From IMG/VR virus record IMGVR_UViG_3300029910_000060, positions 1 through 38,320 of that record: 38,320 nucleotides of DNA. One strand, written 5' to 3'. Below, in pieces: positions 23,437 to 30,359 of this stretch (position 1 is its first letter; every line of letters begins with the position of its first letter). A model generated the notes under the pieces. It did not search any database. It worked only from the letters and a program-made list of their open reading frames with translations, and was not told the DNA's origin. The DNA is from a virus. The position numbers and the translations under genes are program-made.

Positions 23437-24681
23437 TTAACAGAGTGAGTCAATATCTTCAGAGTCGTCAACGGTTTCAAAACCGTCTTCAACCGGTTTG
23501 ATTTCAATAGCCGGACGTTTGTCCGAATCGAGTACGACATGCGGCTTGCCTTCCGGCTGGACGATCAGCGCTTCGATCTTCTTCAGACGTCGCGGTTGAT
23601 CCTTCAGCGCTTCGAGAATCGGCTTGGGGCCAAGCAGCTTGAACGAATACATCTGCTCAAGCTTCAGTCGGAAGCCCTTCATCATCGTTTCGGCTTCCTC
23701 GTCGTTCGCCCACGAGCGATTACCGCGCTTGCCCGCGACGACCTTCACGCCTGGCACTTTGCGGCCCGCGAACATCTCTAACTCGATGCGAGCGCGCACG
23801 GCTTTGATCCAGTCCTCGACCAGTTCCAGTTCAGCGAACTTAGGGCCGAGTTTTTCAATCGGGATCAGATCAACCGGGATCGGTTCCAGCGTTTCGAAAT
23901 CCGATTCAGTGATCGCCTCCACTCTCGCGAGGAGTGCCGGGCAAACCGCTTTTGCTTTGCACCACATGCAAGTCTTCTCGGAAGGCGCGAAGTCCTCTTC
24001 CTTCAAAGCACGCTCGCCAACCAGCTTGTGGATCAGGATGGCCTTCTCAAACTTTGGACGCGCGTCCGATACCCAGGCTTCCAAATCCTCGACCGTGAGC
24101 GTCCATTCGTTGCCGGTCCTGAGCGGCTGCTCAATGACAATCGTGATTTCCTTGAAGTCTTCGACCAAGCCGAACTTCTGCAATGCCCCGTGGCCGTACA
24201 TCATGCCTTGGGGATTGTTCTCGGCATCGACTTCCTGATAACCGAACTTCGCGTCAATCACGTCCGTTGTCGCGTGTCCGTCAGGCCACGAGATGATCAA
24301 CACGATATCCGCACGACCGGTCGCGCCTTCTTCGCCGGTAATCTGGCTAACAGGCACATCCTGCTCGATCTCGACAGTAACGGCGCAGCCTTGCGCTTCG
24401 TAATTCGCGATGCGATCGCGCACGTTGCTGACCACGGTTTGCACGTCGGCGGCGAACGACTTGTCAACCGCATGACCTTTCTTCAGTACGTGACCGAGAT
24501 ATGTTTCGGCATCCTTGCTGAACGCAAGGCACATACTCAGCAGTTCATGCTTGTCGGTTCCGAGATCCGCAGCCTTCGAGCTGCCGTCCGGTTGTCCCTT
24601 CTCCATCGCCAAAGCGTTCGCGCAGTTCAACACGCGATGCGCCGATGACGGGCTCGCTAGCGCGTGGTAGTCGTCAGGCAT
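23437..24681 (-). CDS. DUF2800-type RecB/Cas4-like nuclease
   Basis: The 414-residue protein (ATG 24681) has the PD-(D/E)XK layout of DUF2800: LASPSSAHRVLNC (C20), GTDKHELL (H45), TGRADIVL, and the DVIDAKFGYQEVD strand. A C-terminal Cys cluster (CMWCKAKAVC) together with C20 could hold an iron-sulfur cluster as in AddB and Cas4. It is probably a recombination or replication exonuclease working with the DUF2815 ssDNA-binding protein. I prefer 24681 over the longer frame because GGAAGA precedes it and it overlaps the preceding stop. The acidic tail ends in DDSEDIDSLC. Confidence 0.85.
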   Translation of the reverse strand: MPDDYHALASPSSAHRVLNCANALAMEKGQPDGSSKAADLGTDKHELLSMCLAFSKDAETYLGHVLKKGHAVDKSFAADVQTVVSNVRDRIANYEAQGCAVTVEIEQDVPVSQITGEEGATGRADIVLIISWPDGHATTDVIDAKFGYQEVDAENNPQGMMYGHGALQKFGLVEDFKEITIVIEQPLRTGNEWTLTVEDLEAWVSDARPKFEKAILIHKLVGERALKEEDFAPSEKTCMWCKAKAVCPALLARVEAITESDFETLEPIPVDLIPIEKLGPKFAELELVEDWIKAVRARIELEMFAGRKVPGVKVVAGKRGNRSWANDEEAETMMKGFRLKLEQMYSFKLLGPKPILEALKDQPRRLKKIEALIVQPEGKPHVVLDSDKRPAIEIKPVEDGFETVDDSEDIDSLC

Positions 24682-25105
24682 GGGATTCTTCCGGGTTGAC
24701 TTCGCCGGCCGCGACACGCGTTAGGTAGGCAACGGCTTCGGGCCACTGTGCTTCCTTCAATTCCTTGCCATTCGCGACGCCGAGACGGGAAAGCGCTGCA
24801 ACCGCCTTGTCTTTGGACTCCTTGCCAATCGCGATGATCAGCTTCCTTACGTCGTCATAAATTACCGGCGCGGATTCGGGCTCGGAAGGCGGCGAAGTGT
24901 CGGTAGTGGGCTTCGACTTTTTTGAGTCGGCGATTTCCTCTTTGATGATTTCCTGCTCGCGCTCCTTGATCTTCTCGGTTACGTCTGGCGTAAAGGTTGG
25001 CTCGCGAACGACTACCCGGCTGCTTGTAACCAAGTGCTGATTCAGGGCGTAAGTAAGCGCAAGAACCGCTTTCGTCAGTTCTTGAATGTCATTCTCTAAC
25101 GGCAT
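24674..25105 (-). CDS. First gene of the leftward replication operon, unknown
   Basis: The 143-residue protein has an N-terminal helix (DIQELTKAVLALTYALNQHL), a charged Glu/Lys/Pro-rich linker (about 40-80) and a C-terminal compact helical domain (VIYDDVRKLIIAIGKESKDKAVAALSRLGVANG). Similar two-part proteins precede DUF2800 genes in several prophage replication modules, but no function is established that I know of. GGAG precedes the ATG and the stop overlaps the DUF2800 start. Confidence 0.65.
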   Translation of the reverse strand: MPLENDIQELTKAVLALTYALNQHLVTSSRVVVREPTFTPDVTEKIKEREQEIIKEEIADSKKSKPTTDTSPPSEPESAPVIYDDVRKLIIAIGKESKDKAVAALSRLGVANGKELKEAQWPEAVAYLTRVAAGEVNPEESHA

Positions 25106-25144
25106 ATGTCTTTCTCCAATCGGTTGATGGGTAACGCAAGAAGG

Positions 25145-25173
25145 AATTTAGGCGCGAAAAACTGCGCTGTCAA
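25145..25173 (-). promoter_or_regulatory. Consensus sigma70 promoter of the replication operon
   Basis: On the minus strand TTGACA (25173-25168), a 17-base spacer and TAAATT (25150-25145) form a near-consensus promoter 40 bases before the first gene of the 9-kb leftward operon. It lacks the GCARYTGC box found in the divergent promoter 14 bases away, so the two directions are probably controlled differently. Confidence 0.85.
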
Positions 25174-25186
25174 GGTAAATTCGCAC

Positions 25187-25215
25187 TTGCGCAACCATTT
25201 TGCAATTGCTATAGT
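25187..25215 (+). promoter_or_regulatory. Rightward early promoter with shared phage box
   Basis: TTGCGC (25187-25192), a 17-base spacer and TATAGT (25210-25215) form the promoter. The spacer ends in GCAATTGC, a perfect palindrome and the symmetric version of the box in the other three promoters. The -35 lies in an 8-bp palindrome TTGCGCAA. It drives the repeat protein, the YdaS/Cro-like regulator and small genes. Confidence 0.8.
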
Positions 25216-25244
25216 GCAGTCACATAAACCCGAAGGAGAAAAGT

Positions 25245-25991
25245 ATGAAAGCATTTCGTGGTGACCCGGCAGTAAAAGAGAAGTACCTGGCGCGTCTAAA
25301 AGCCCATCACGCGGCTGATGAAATCATTCAAGGAACCGGTTACGACGGTTCGCACGGCTGCGCAGTAGGATGCACGCTCAACAAGTACGATCATCTCGCT
25401 TACGAACACGAACTCGGCTTGCCGCAGTGGCTTGCCCGACTTGAAGACAGGATTTTCGAAGGGCTTCCGGCTGTTGAAGCTCAGCGATTTGCGGTTGACT
25501 TCCTGGAAGCCGTACCCGTTGGCGCGAACGTCGACAAAGTACGTTGGCATCTCGCTATTCAACGGCACACACAGGCGCGCGATAGCCTGCTCAAGAATAA
25601 AGAACCATATGCGGTTCAGTGCGTTGCCGCTATCGAGCAGGTAATAGCGTATTGCGAGCTTGAAATCCTCGGCTCGGCGGCGGAGTCGGCGGCGGCGGCG
25701 CGGTCGGCGGCGGAGTCGGCGGCGGAGTCGGCGGCGTGGTCGGCGGAGTCGGCGGCGGAGTCGGCGGAGTCGGCGGAGTCGGCGGCGTGGTCGGCGCGGT
25801 CGGCGGCGCGGTCGGCGGCGCGGTCGGCGTGGTCGGCGTGGTCGGCGGAGTCGGCGGCGTCGGCGGCGTGGTCGGCGTGGTCGGCGGAGTCGGCGGCGGA
25901 GTCGGCGGCGGAGTCGGCGGCGGCGCATTTTCAGTGGGAAGCCAAAACGCTTCTCGAATTGCTCCGCGCAGCTCCGCAGGCCGCAGAATGA
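25245..25991 (+). CDS. Ala/Ser/Trp/Glu repeat protein
   Basis: The 248-residue protein has a conserved-looking N-terminal domain of about 140 residues with HHAADEIIQG, GCAVGC, a short YEHELGLP motif and RIFEGLP. A low-complexity tract follows (about 144-227) made of SAAES, SAAWSA and SARSA units, then a short helical tail. Proteins with this N-terminal domain and SAAWSA-type tracts occur in phages and bacterial genomes, but their role is unknown. The tract probably forms a long alanine-rich helix with Trp, Arg or Glu at regular steps. GAAGGAGAAAAGT precedes the ATG, and the stop overlaps the next start. Confidence 0.75.
   Translation: MKAFRGDPAVKEKYLARLKAHHAADEIIQGTGYDGSHGCAVGCTLNKYDHLAYEHELGLPQWLARLEDRIFEGLPAVEAQRFAVDFLEAVPVGANVDKVRWHLAIQRHTQARDSLLKNKEPYAVQCVAAIEQVIAYCELEILGSAAESAAAARSAAESAAESAAWSAESAAESAESAESAAWSARSAARSAARSAWSAWSAESAASAAWSAWSAESAAESAAESAAAHFQWEAKTLLELLRAAPQAAE
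25674..25925 (+). repeat. TCGGCG-based short tandem repeats
   Basis: About 250 bases are built from TCGGCG followed by GAG, TGG, CGG or directly by the next unit, giving 6-, 9- and 15-base periods. The tract stays in frame and encodes the Ser-Ala-(Ala)-Xaa helix of the repeat protein. Expansion or contraction by multiples of three would change protein length without loss of frame. Confidence 0.9.
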
Positions 25992-26257
25992 CAATCGCGA
26001 AATACAAAGACTGGATGGCGAAATCCGCTATCGATGAGAAGCGAGAACTTGCCATCAAGGCTCGCACGTCGCTGTCCCTGCTCTACCAATTGGGGTACGG
26101 AACGCGGACGGCGAGCCCCGAGTTGGCGGCGCGCCTTACGCGCGGTATCGCTTCGATCAACAAGCGCAAGCGCCACGCCCCCTTGCCGGAAGTGGCGCAA
26201 GGTGATTTGTCGCCTGTATGTGCCAAATGCCGTTTCTACAAGGAGTGCGAACAATGA
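25988..26257 (+). CDS. YdaS/Cro-like regulator with C-terminal Cys motif
   Basis: The 89-residue protein has a small helix-turn-helix region (about 23-55, LAIKARTSLSLLYQLGYGTRTASPELAARLTRGIAS) like YdaS/Cro-type phage regulators. It ends with CAKCRFYKEC, a possible zinc-binding or redox motif. It is coupled to the repeat protein (ATGA) and transcribed from the promoter holding the symmetric GCAATTGC box, so autoregulation through that box is plausible (inference). It is the best candidate for the factor behind the four-promoter regulon. Confidence 0.6.
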   Translation: MTIAKYKDWMAKSAIDEKRELAIKARTSLSLLYQLGYGTRTASPELAARLTRGIASINKRKRHAPLPEVAQGDLSPVCAKCRFYKECEQ

Positions 26258-26357
26258 CATCTCCCGCCCGCTCACCGATCTCGCAACCGACGCCTCGCGC
26301 ATCGACGCATAACGCCCCGTAGTCCGCGCACCTACTGCGACAAATCGAGAGGAAGTG

Positions 26358-26543
26358 ATGAAACGCCATTACATCCGCTGTACGTTCCTCGACACAGATG
26401 GAGACACATCGTGGAAATTTCTGACGTTGCCTAACAAACCCGAAGTTGAGTTTATGACGACAAATTACGACCTTGCCTGTGATATTGCAAATGCATTGCA
26501 GGAACAGGACGAAACACAAACCTACGATATATGGACGGTATGA
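26358..26543 (+). CDS. Small unknown early protein
   Basis: The 61-residue protein is a compact mixed alpha/beta chain (HYIRCTFLDTDGDTSW through YDIWTV) with no motif I recognise. GAGGAAG lies just upstream of ATG 26358. It is part of a run of three small rightward genes between the YdaS-like gene and a terminator, typical of early host-takeover genes. Confidence 0.6.
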   Translation: MKRHYIRCTFLDTDGDTSWKFLTLPNKPEVEFMTTNYDLACDIANALQEQDETQTYDIWTV

Positions 26544-26546
26544 GAA

Positions 26547-26714
26547 ATGAGGCAATGGATGCTTGTTTTGCCTGCCTTCGTCTACATACGTCTTGTACGT
26601 CGCTATGGCGAGCGCTTCTGGATTGAGCCGAGAACAGCGTGGCGATCTGGGATTGAGGCGGCTTATGACGGGCACACGGTGTTGGTAAAGCTAAAGGGGA
26701 ATAGTGATGATTGA
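26547..26714 (+). CDS. Small unknown early protein, basic
   Basis: The 55-residue protein has a hydrophobic/aromatic N-terminus (MRQWMLVLPAFVYIRLV) and a basic remainder with RRYGERFWIEPRTAWRSGIEAA. It starts three bases after the preceding stop and overlaps the next gene by eight bases. There is no clear SD, so reinitiation is likely. Family unknown. Confidence 0.5.
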   Translation: MRQWMLVLPAFVYIRLVRRYGERFWIEPRTAWRSGIEAAYDGHTVLVKLKGNSDD

Positions 26715-26937
26715 ATTCGATTACTACGTCGTAGAGAAAAATACATTGCTCGTGGTCGCAGGATTCAACGATTACATATCAGCCGTGTGCTTTAGGGATG
26801 CCGAATGCGATACAGATCGATTCAGCGTTTTCTCTTCGCGCGCCCTGAAGAAGCGAAATGCACGCGTTATTCCGGAAACAGTGGGGATAACGATCACGTC
26901 GGTAGACCCGACGATTCTCAGCAGAAACAGTGCATAA
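26707..26937 (+). CDS. Small unknown early protein
   Basis: The 76-residue protein (ATG 26707, with an in-frame GTG one codon earlier) has a beta-alpha-beta look (FDYYVVEKNTLLVVAGFNDYISAV) and a Ser/Arg/Val C-terminal half. An AAGGGGAA SD is present. It is the last gene before the terminator at 27009. No family is recognised. Confidence 0.55.
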   Translation: MIEFDYYVVEKNTLLVVAGFNDYISAVCFRDAECDTDRFSVFSSRALKKRNARVIPETVGITITSVDPTILSRNSA

Positions 26938-27008
26938 CCCCGCAAACGCTCGCAGAGGCGAAGCGGAAAAAAGTGATAGACTAGCCCCGATCTCCTTCGG
27001 TTGTTCTT

Positions 27009-27034
27009 AGCCCGCCTCGCGCGGGCTTTTTCTT
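27009..27034 (+). terminator. Strong rho-independent terminator
   Basis: AGCCCGC and GCGGGCT form a perfect seven-pair stem with a CTCGC loop at 27009-27027, followed by TTTTTCTT. It ends the rightward early transcript that begins at 25215. Confidence 0.9.
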
Positions 27035-27061
27035 GCGCGCTGCGTTTTAGAGGCGTATGCT
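27033..27061 (+). promoter_or_regulatory. Putative promoter of the AlpA/primase module
   Basis: TTGCGC (27033-27038), a 17-base spacer and TATGCT (27056-27061) lie just after the terminator and 34 bases before the AlpA-like start. The -35 is the same as at 25187, but the GCARYTGC box is absent. The -10 matches only four consensus bases. Confidence 0.5.
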
Positions 27062-27094
27062 TCCCGGACACCGTTGGACAACAGGAGATCACCC

Positions 27095-27271
27095 GTGCTT
27101 ATCCCCATCGCCGATGTTCTGGCGCTCATACCCATCGCCCGCTCCACCCTCTATCTCCGCATGGCGGAACCCGACTTCCCGAAACCCGTTCGCGTCGGCG
27201 GACGCGTGTTTTGGAAGCAGGAAGAGATTCTTGCCTATATCGATTTCAAGAAAGATTCTGCGGAGGCGTAA
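27095..27271 (+). CDS. AlpA-like DNA-binding regulator
   Basis: The 58-residue protein has the AlpA/MerR-like winged HTH layout: LIPIADVLALIPIARSTLYLRM (helix-turn-helix), DFPKPVRVGGRVFWKQEEILAYID (wing and final helix). AlpA-type proteins act as transcription activators or excisionases. No integrase is present, so a regulatory role is more likely. GTG 27095 is chosen because AGGAG lies seven bases upstream. The stop overlaps the next start by one base. Confidence 0.8.
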   Translation: MLIPIADVLALIPIARSTLYLRMAEPDFPKPVRVGGRVFWKQEEILAYIDFKKDSAEA

Positions 27272-27858
27272 TGGTCGCAGTTCTTTTCGCCCGAAGAGAC
27301 AGCGTTTATAAGACATTTCCTGATTGCGATGTCTTCGACGCCGACAGGGATGCGCTGAACTACTCCGGGGGGCAGTCGATAGTCGCGCACCCTCCCTGCC
27401 GTGCTTGGGGCCAATTGGCGCATATGGCTAACCCGCGCCCTGGTGAACGTGAATTAGCTTTATGGGCGGTTGACATGATCCGCCTTCACGGGGGTGTCCT
27501 CGAACATCCGCGCGCATCTCGTTTGTGGAAAGAAAAGCCGTTGCCGCCGGTCGGGGAGCTTGACGCTTGGGGCGGCTTTACGCTTCAAGTGCGCCAGTTC
27601 GATTGGGGCCACAAAGCCGAGAAAGCCACTAAGCTCTATGTGTGTGGTTGCGACCCCGCAGACGTGCCGCCGCACCCTGTTCGCGTAGGCGAACCGCGAT
27701 TTGTTGTCGGAACTAGTGGTCGGCGTAAAGATGGTACGCGTTTGGGCGGTCGGCCCGAAATACCGAAAAGTGAACGAGAAGCGACCCCTCTTGCATTCGC
27801 TGAATGGCTGGTCGAGCTGGCTGGATTGTGTCGCGCACCTATCGGGGATCTCTGCTAA
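27271..27858 (+). CDS. PPC-motif protein related to C5-cytosine methylases, motif I absent
   Basis: The 195-residue protein has VAHPPCRAWGQLAHM (PPC at 41-43, the catalytic-loop motif of C5-methyltransferases), GGVLEHPRAS (79-81, motif VI position) and WGHKAEKATKLYVCG, which resembles the phage methylase strand FGHPARKxTWL. The SAM-binding motif (FxGxGG) that should start such an enzyme is missing, and the target recognition region is short. It may be a divergent or degenerate methylase or a different enzyme reusing the fold. It lies between AlpA and the primase, coupled to both (TAATG and TAATG). Confidence 0.55.
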   Translation: MVAVLFARRDSVYKTFPDCDVFDADRDALNYSGGQSIVAHPPCRAWGQLAHMANPRPGERELALWAVDMIRLHGGVLEHPRASRLWKEKPLPPVGELDAWGGFTLQVRQFDWGHKAEKATKLYVCGCDPADVPPHPVRVGEPRFVVGTSGRRKDGTRLGGRPEIPKSEREATPLAFAEWLVELAGLCRAPIGDLC

Positions 27859-29843
27859 TGCCGCAATACTTCAAAGACCTGGGCGAGCAGCTGCTCGATC
27901 ACGGGTACCTGATCGTGCCCCTGCCGCCAGGTAGTAAGGGGCCGCGCATCAAAGGCTGGCCGTCTCTCGCGCTCGACAAGCCCGCATTTCACCGGATGGC
28001 GGCTAACGGGTCGGCGGACGCTGGCATCGGCGTACTGGCCCGTTACACGCCCGCCATCGACGTGGATATCCTGGACAAGAGCGCCGCCGACGAGATGTCC
28101 TTGATCATCGATGAGATCTTCGCCGGCCAGGCTCTCATGACGCGCACGGGGCGGGCACCCAAGTTCCTGATTCCATTTCGTTCTGACGACCCTTTCAAGA
28201 AACTTACCTCCAACGTCTACACGGATGGAACCCATGACCACAAAATCGAAATCCTGGGCGATGGCCAGCAGTGGGTCGCCTACCACGTGCACCCTGAAAC
28301 CGGAAAGCCTTACGAGTGGTGGGATGGATTGGGAGACGCTGGAATCATGGGTTCGGCTCAGTCAGAGCTGCCTGCACTTTCCCGATCAGACGCTCAACGC
28401 GTTATTGACGCATTCGAAGTACTTGCGGCGACGCGTGTAGCTTCAGGTGCTTGGCGAGCGAAGGATGTGGGGCAGCGCCCGGACATTCGCGAACGAGGCG
28501 GAGATGATCCGTTCTCTGTTTATTCGGAACCAGTGGGTAAATCCGAAATAGAAGTACGCGAACTGCTTGCACGGCACCCGAACGAGGAAGCGGATTACGA
28601 CCACTGGTTCAAGGTGCTCGCAGCCGTCCACCACGAGCTCGGCGACGCCGGTGAGGATATCGCTCGGACGTGGAGCACTGAAGCGCACAAGCACACCGAC
28701 GAGAAGTTCGACCTGACCTGGAATTCGCTCGGGCGCTACACCGGTCGTCAACTCACGCTTCGCAGTTTGCTGAAAGGCGAGAAACCGTCCGCGCCTGAGA
28801 AGTCGCTTGAAGGCAACGAGTTCGTGCAGGCGGCGCAGTTCGCATCCGAGCAGCGCATCGAGTGGCTTGTTAAGAAGGTGCTGCCGAAGAGTGGTTTGAC
28901 GATCATCTACGGCGAACCAGGTTCGGGTAAGTCGTTCTTTGCGCTGGATTTAGTTGCCCACGTGGCGCGTGGCTTGCCTTGGCGGGGCCTACGAACGAAG
29001 CAGTGCTCGGTAGCGTACGTCGCGGCGGAAGGCGTTGCAGGCTTCGGCAATCGCCTCAAAGCCTATGGCGAAGGCCACGGCGTTGATCTGTCGGTGTTGC
29101 CTGTGTACGTACGCGGCGGGCAGCTGGCAATCAAAGAACAGGCGGTCGCGATCGTAGACGCCGTGCTTGGCTTGCCGCACGTCGGGGTTATCGTTATCGA
29201 CACGCTCGCTGCCGTGACCCCTGGCGCGAACGAGAACGTATCCGAAGACATGGGCGTCGCTATCGAACGCGCAAACTTCATCATCCAATCGACCGGCGCG
29301 GCGGTCATCCTCATCCACCACTCGACGAAAGACGGCGGCACCCTGCGCGGCTGGAGCGGTTTGCTCGGTGCCGCCGACTCGACCATCAAGATCGAGCGCA
29401 GGGATGATAAACGCACGGCGCACATCGAGAAGATGAAGGAAGGTGAGGATTCGGGTAAATACGGCTTCAAGCTGCGGATTGTGGATCTCGGGCAGGATGA
29501 TGATGGCGATCCGGTCACAAGTTGCGTTGTCGATGAGTCAAAGGATATTGCTGAAAAAGGCAATAAGAAGGAACGCAAGCCGCGCTCAGGTGACTTCGAA
29601 ACTTCCGACAACTACATCAAAGCGCGAGACTTCCTCGCGATTATTGAGCGCGCGATGGGCGTCGGTGTTGACGCATCGATGACCGAAGATGAGATTGTGG
29701 AAGCTATCCAAGCGGACCCTAAAACTAACGAGATGGGCCAGGACGACTACCCGCCACGGCGTTATATCACTCCCACGTTGCGGACCCTAGTGCAAAAAGG
29801 CAAGATTTGCAGGGAGGGCCGCGCCATAAAGCTTTGCGCGTGA
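27858..29843 (+). CDS. Primase-polymerase fused to RepA-like hexameric helicase
   Basis: The 661-residue protein carries two modules. The N-terminal archaeo-eukaryotic-type primase-polymerase (about 10-190) has GIGVL, catalytic D68 and D70 (AIDVDI) and the HKIEILGDGQQWVAYHVHP stretch. A PriCT-like helical domain (about 228-295) follows. The C-terminal RecA-type AAA module has Walker A GEPGSGKS (352-359), Walker B VIVIDTLAA and a RepA-like IHHSTKDGG loop. It would open the origin and prime replication. ATG 27858 overlaps the preceding stop. The last helices (ARDFLAIIERAM onward) resemble a winged-helix tail. Iteron-like repeats start eight bases after its stop. Confidence 0.9.
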   Translation: MPQYFKDLGEQLLDHGYLIVPLPPGSKGPRIKGWPSLALDKPAFHRMAANGSADAGIGVLARYTPAIDVDILDKSAADEMSLIIDEIFAGQALMTRTGRAPKFLIPFRSDDPFKKLTSNVYTDGTHDHKIEILGDGQQWVAYHVHPETGKPYEWWDGLGDAGIMGSAQSELPALSRSDAQRVIDAFEVLAATRVASGAWRAKDVGQRPDIRERGGDDPFSVYSEPVGKSEIEVRELLARHPNEEADYDHWFKVLAAVHHELGDAGEDIARTWSTEAHKHTDEKFDLTWNSLGRYTGRQLTLRSLLKGEKPSAPEKSLEGNEFVQAAQFASEQRIEWLVKKVLPKSGLTIIYGEPGSGKSFFALDLVAHVARGLPWRGLRTKQCSVAYVAAEGVAGFGNRLKAYGEGHGVDLSVLPVYVRGGQLAIKEQAVAIVDAVLGLPHVGVIVIDTLAAVTPGANENVSEDMGVAIERANFIIQSTGAAVILIHHSTKDGGTLRGWSGLLGAADSTIKIERRDDKRTAHIEKMKEGEDSGKYGFKLRIVDLGQDDDGDPVTSCVVDESKDIAEKGNKKERKPRSGDFETSDNYIKARDFLAIIERAMGVGVDASMTEDEIVEAIQADPKTNEMGQDDYPPRRYITPTLRTLVQKGKICREGRAIKLCA

Positions 29844-29851
29844 TTTGTCGT

Positions 29852-29920
29852 ACCCTAGCGGACCCTAGCGGGCCCTAGCGGACGTTACCTACTTACCCTA
29901 GCGGACCCTACGGACCCTAC
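29852..29920. repeat. Iteron-like 10-bp tandem repeats, candidate origin
   Basis: ACCCTAGCGG occurs at 29852-29861, 29862-29871, (GCCCTAGCGG) 29872-29881 and 29895-29904. A 9-base variant follows at 29905-29913 and the truncated ACCCTAC at 29914-29920. Three copies are in direct tandem. They lie directly after the primase-helicase gene, where plasmid and phage origins often carry binding sites for the initiator. Confidence 0.75.
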
Positions 29921-29953
29921 ACCCCTGTCTTTAGACAGGGTAGGGTAGGGTCC
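29912..29953. repeat. Long inverted repeat after the iterons
   Basis: GGACCCTAC (29912-29920) is the inverse complement of GTAGGGTCC (29945-29953). Between them CCCTGTCT-TT-AGACAGGG (29923-29940) forms an eight-pair hairpin with a two-base loop. No T tract follows, so this is unlikely to be a terminator. It could be the site of strand opening or primase loading. Confidence 0.75.
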
Positions 29954-29974
29954 GAAATTACTTACGGAGTCGTA

Positions 29975-30151
29975 ATGTTTCTAAGATTGCGTATTTCTGA
30001 GACAGGCGGAGCGTATTACGTGAACTCAGACTTGATTCTGTATTTCGGCAAGCGCCACGAAGCAACCGAGATTCACCTGGTCGGAGGCGAGGTCCGCCGA
30101 GTGCGTGAAACGCCTGCCGAAATTCTCAAACAACTGGCGGAGGCGAAGTGA
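29975..30151 (+). CDS. Small unknown protein after the putative origin
   Basis: The 58-residue protein is beta-rich (MFLRLRISETGGAYYVNSDL, then IHLVGGEVRRV) with a helical tail (EILKQLAEAK), and looks like a small folded domain. GGAG precedes the ATG, and the stop overlaps the next GTG start (GTGA). Family unknown. Confidence 0.6.
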   Translation: MFLRLRISETGGAYYVNSDLILYFGKRHEATEIHLVGGEVRRVRETPAEILKQLAEAK

Positions 30152-30327
30152 AACGCGATTCGGTTTTGTGCGTGGCGTGCGGCAAGCCGTTCGATGTTGG
30201 TTTGCTCCAGCTAGTCCGCTGGTCGGGGCCGCTCTGGTGCGGGCCATGCGTCGCGAAGGCTGATGCGGAGCTAGTACAGGCCGCGCAGCGGGCCGCAAGG
30301 GTCGGGGAGGTACTAGGAGAACGGTAG
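30148..30327 (+). CDS. Small zinc-ribbon-like protein
   Basis: The 59-residue protein has two CxxC pairs, C8-x2-C11 and C31-x2-C34, framing a hydrophobic core, as in zinc ribbons, followed by an Ala/Arg/Glu helix. Such proteins bind DNA, RNA or host RNA polymerase, but no partner can be named. The GTG start is coupled to the preceding gene. It is the last rightward gene before a strong terminator. Confidence 0.6.
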   Translation: MKRDSVLCVACGKPFDVGLLQLVRWSGPLWCGPCVAKADAELVQAAQRAARVGEVLGER

Positions 30328-30334
30328 GAAGAGA

Positions 30335-30357
30335 AACGGCCCTTAGCGGGCCGTTTT
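30335..30357. terminator. Strong bidirectional terminator
   Basis: AACGGCCC (30335-30342) and GGGCCGTT (30348-30355) form a perfect eight-pair stem with a TTAGC loop, followed by TT rightward. Reading leftward, the same stem is followed by TCTCTT. It lies between convergent genes and can end both transcripts. Confidence 0.88.
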
Positions 30358-30359
30358 GC

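Noticed and set aside
25296-25994. Leftward Arg-rich frame and other Gly/Val or Thr/Pro repeat frames over the TCGGCG tract
   Set aside because: All six frames are open through a stop-free tandem repeat. Only the rightward SAAWSA frame has an SD, a folded N-terminal domain and coupling to the next gene.
26254-26322. 22-codon frame after the YdaS-like gene
   Set aside because: The start overlaps the previous stop, but the peptide is low complexity (Pro/Ser/Arg), short, and has no SD of its own.
27001-27270. Extended N-terminus of the PPC-motif protein
   Set aside because: It would read through a terminator and overlap the AlpA-like gene in another frame. ATG 27271 is coupled to the AlpA-like stop.
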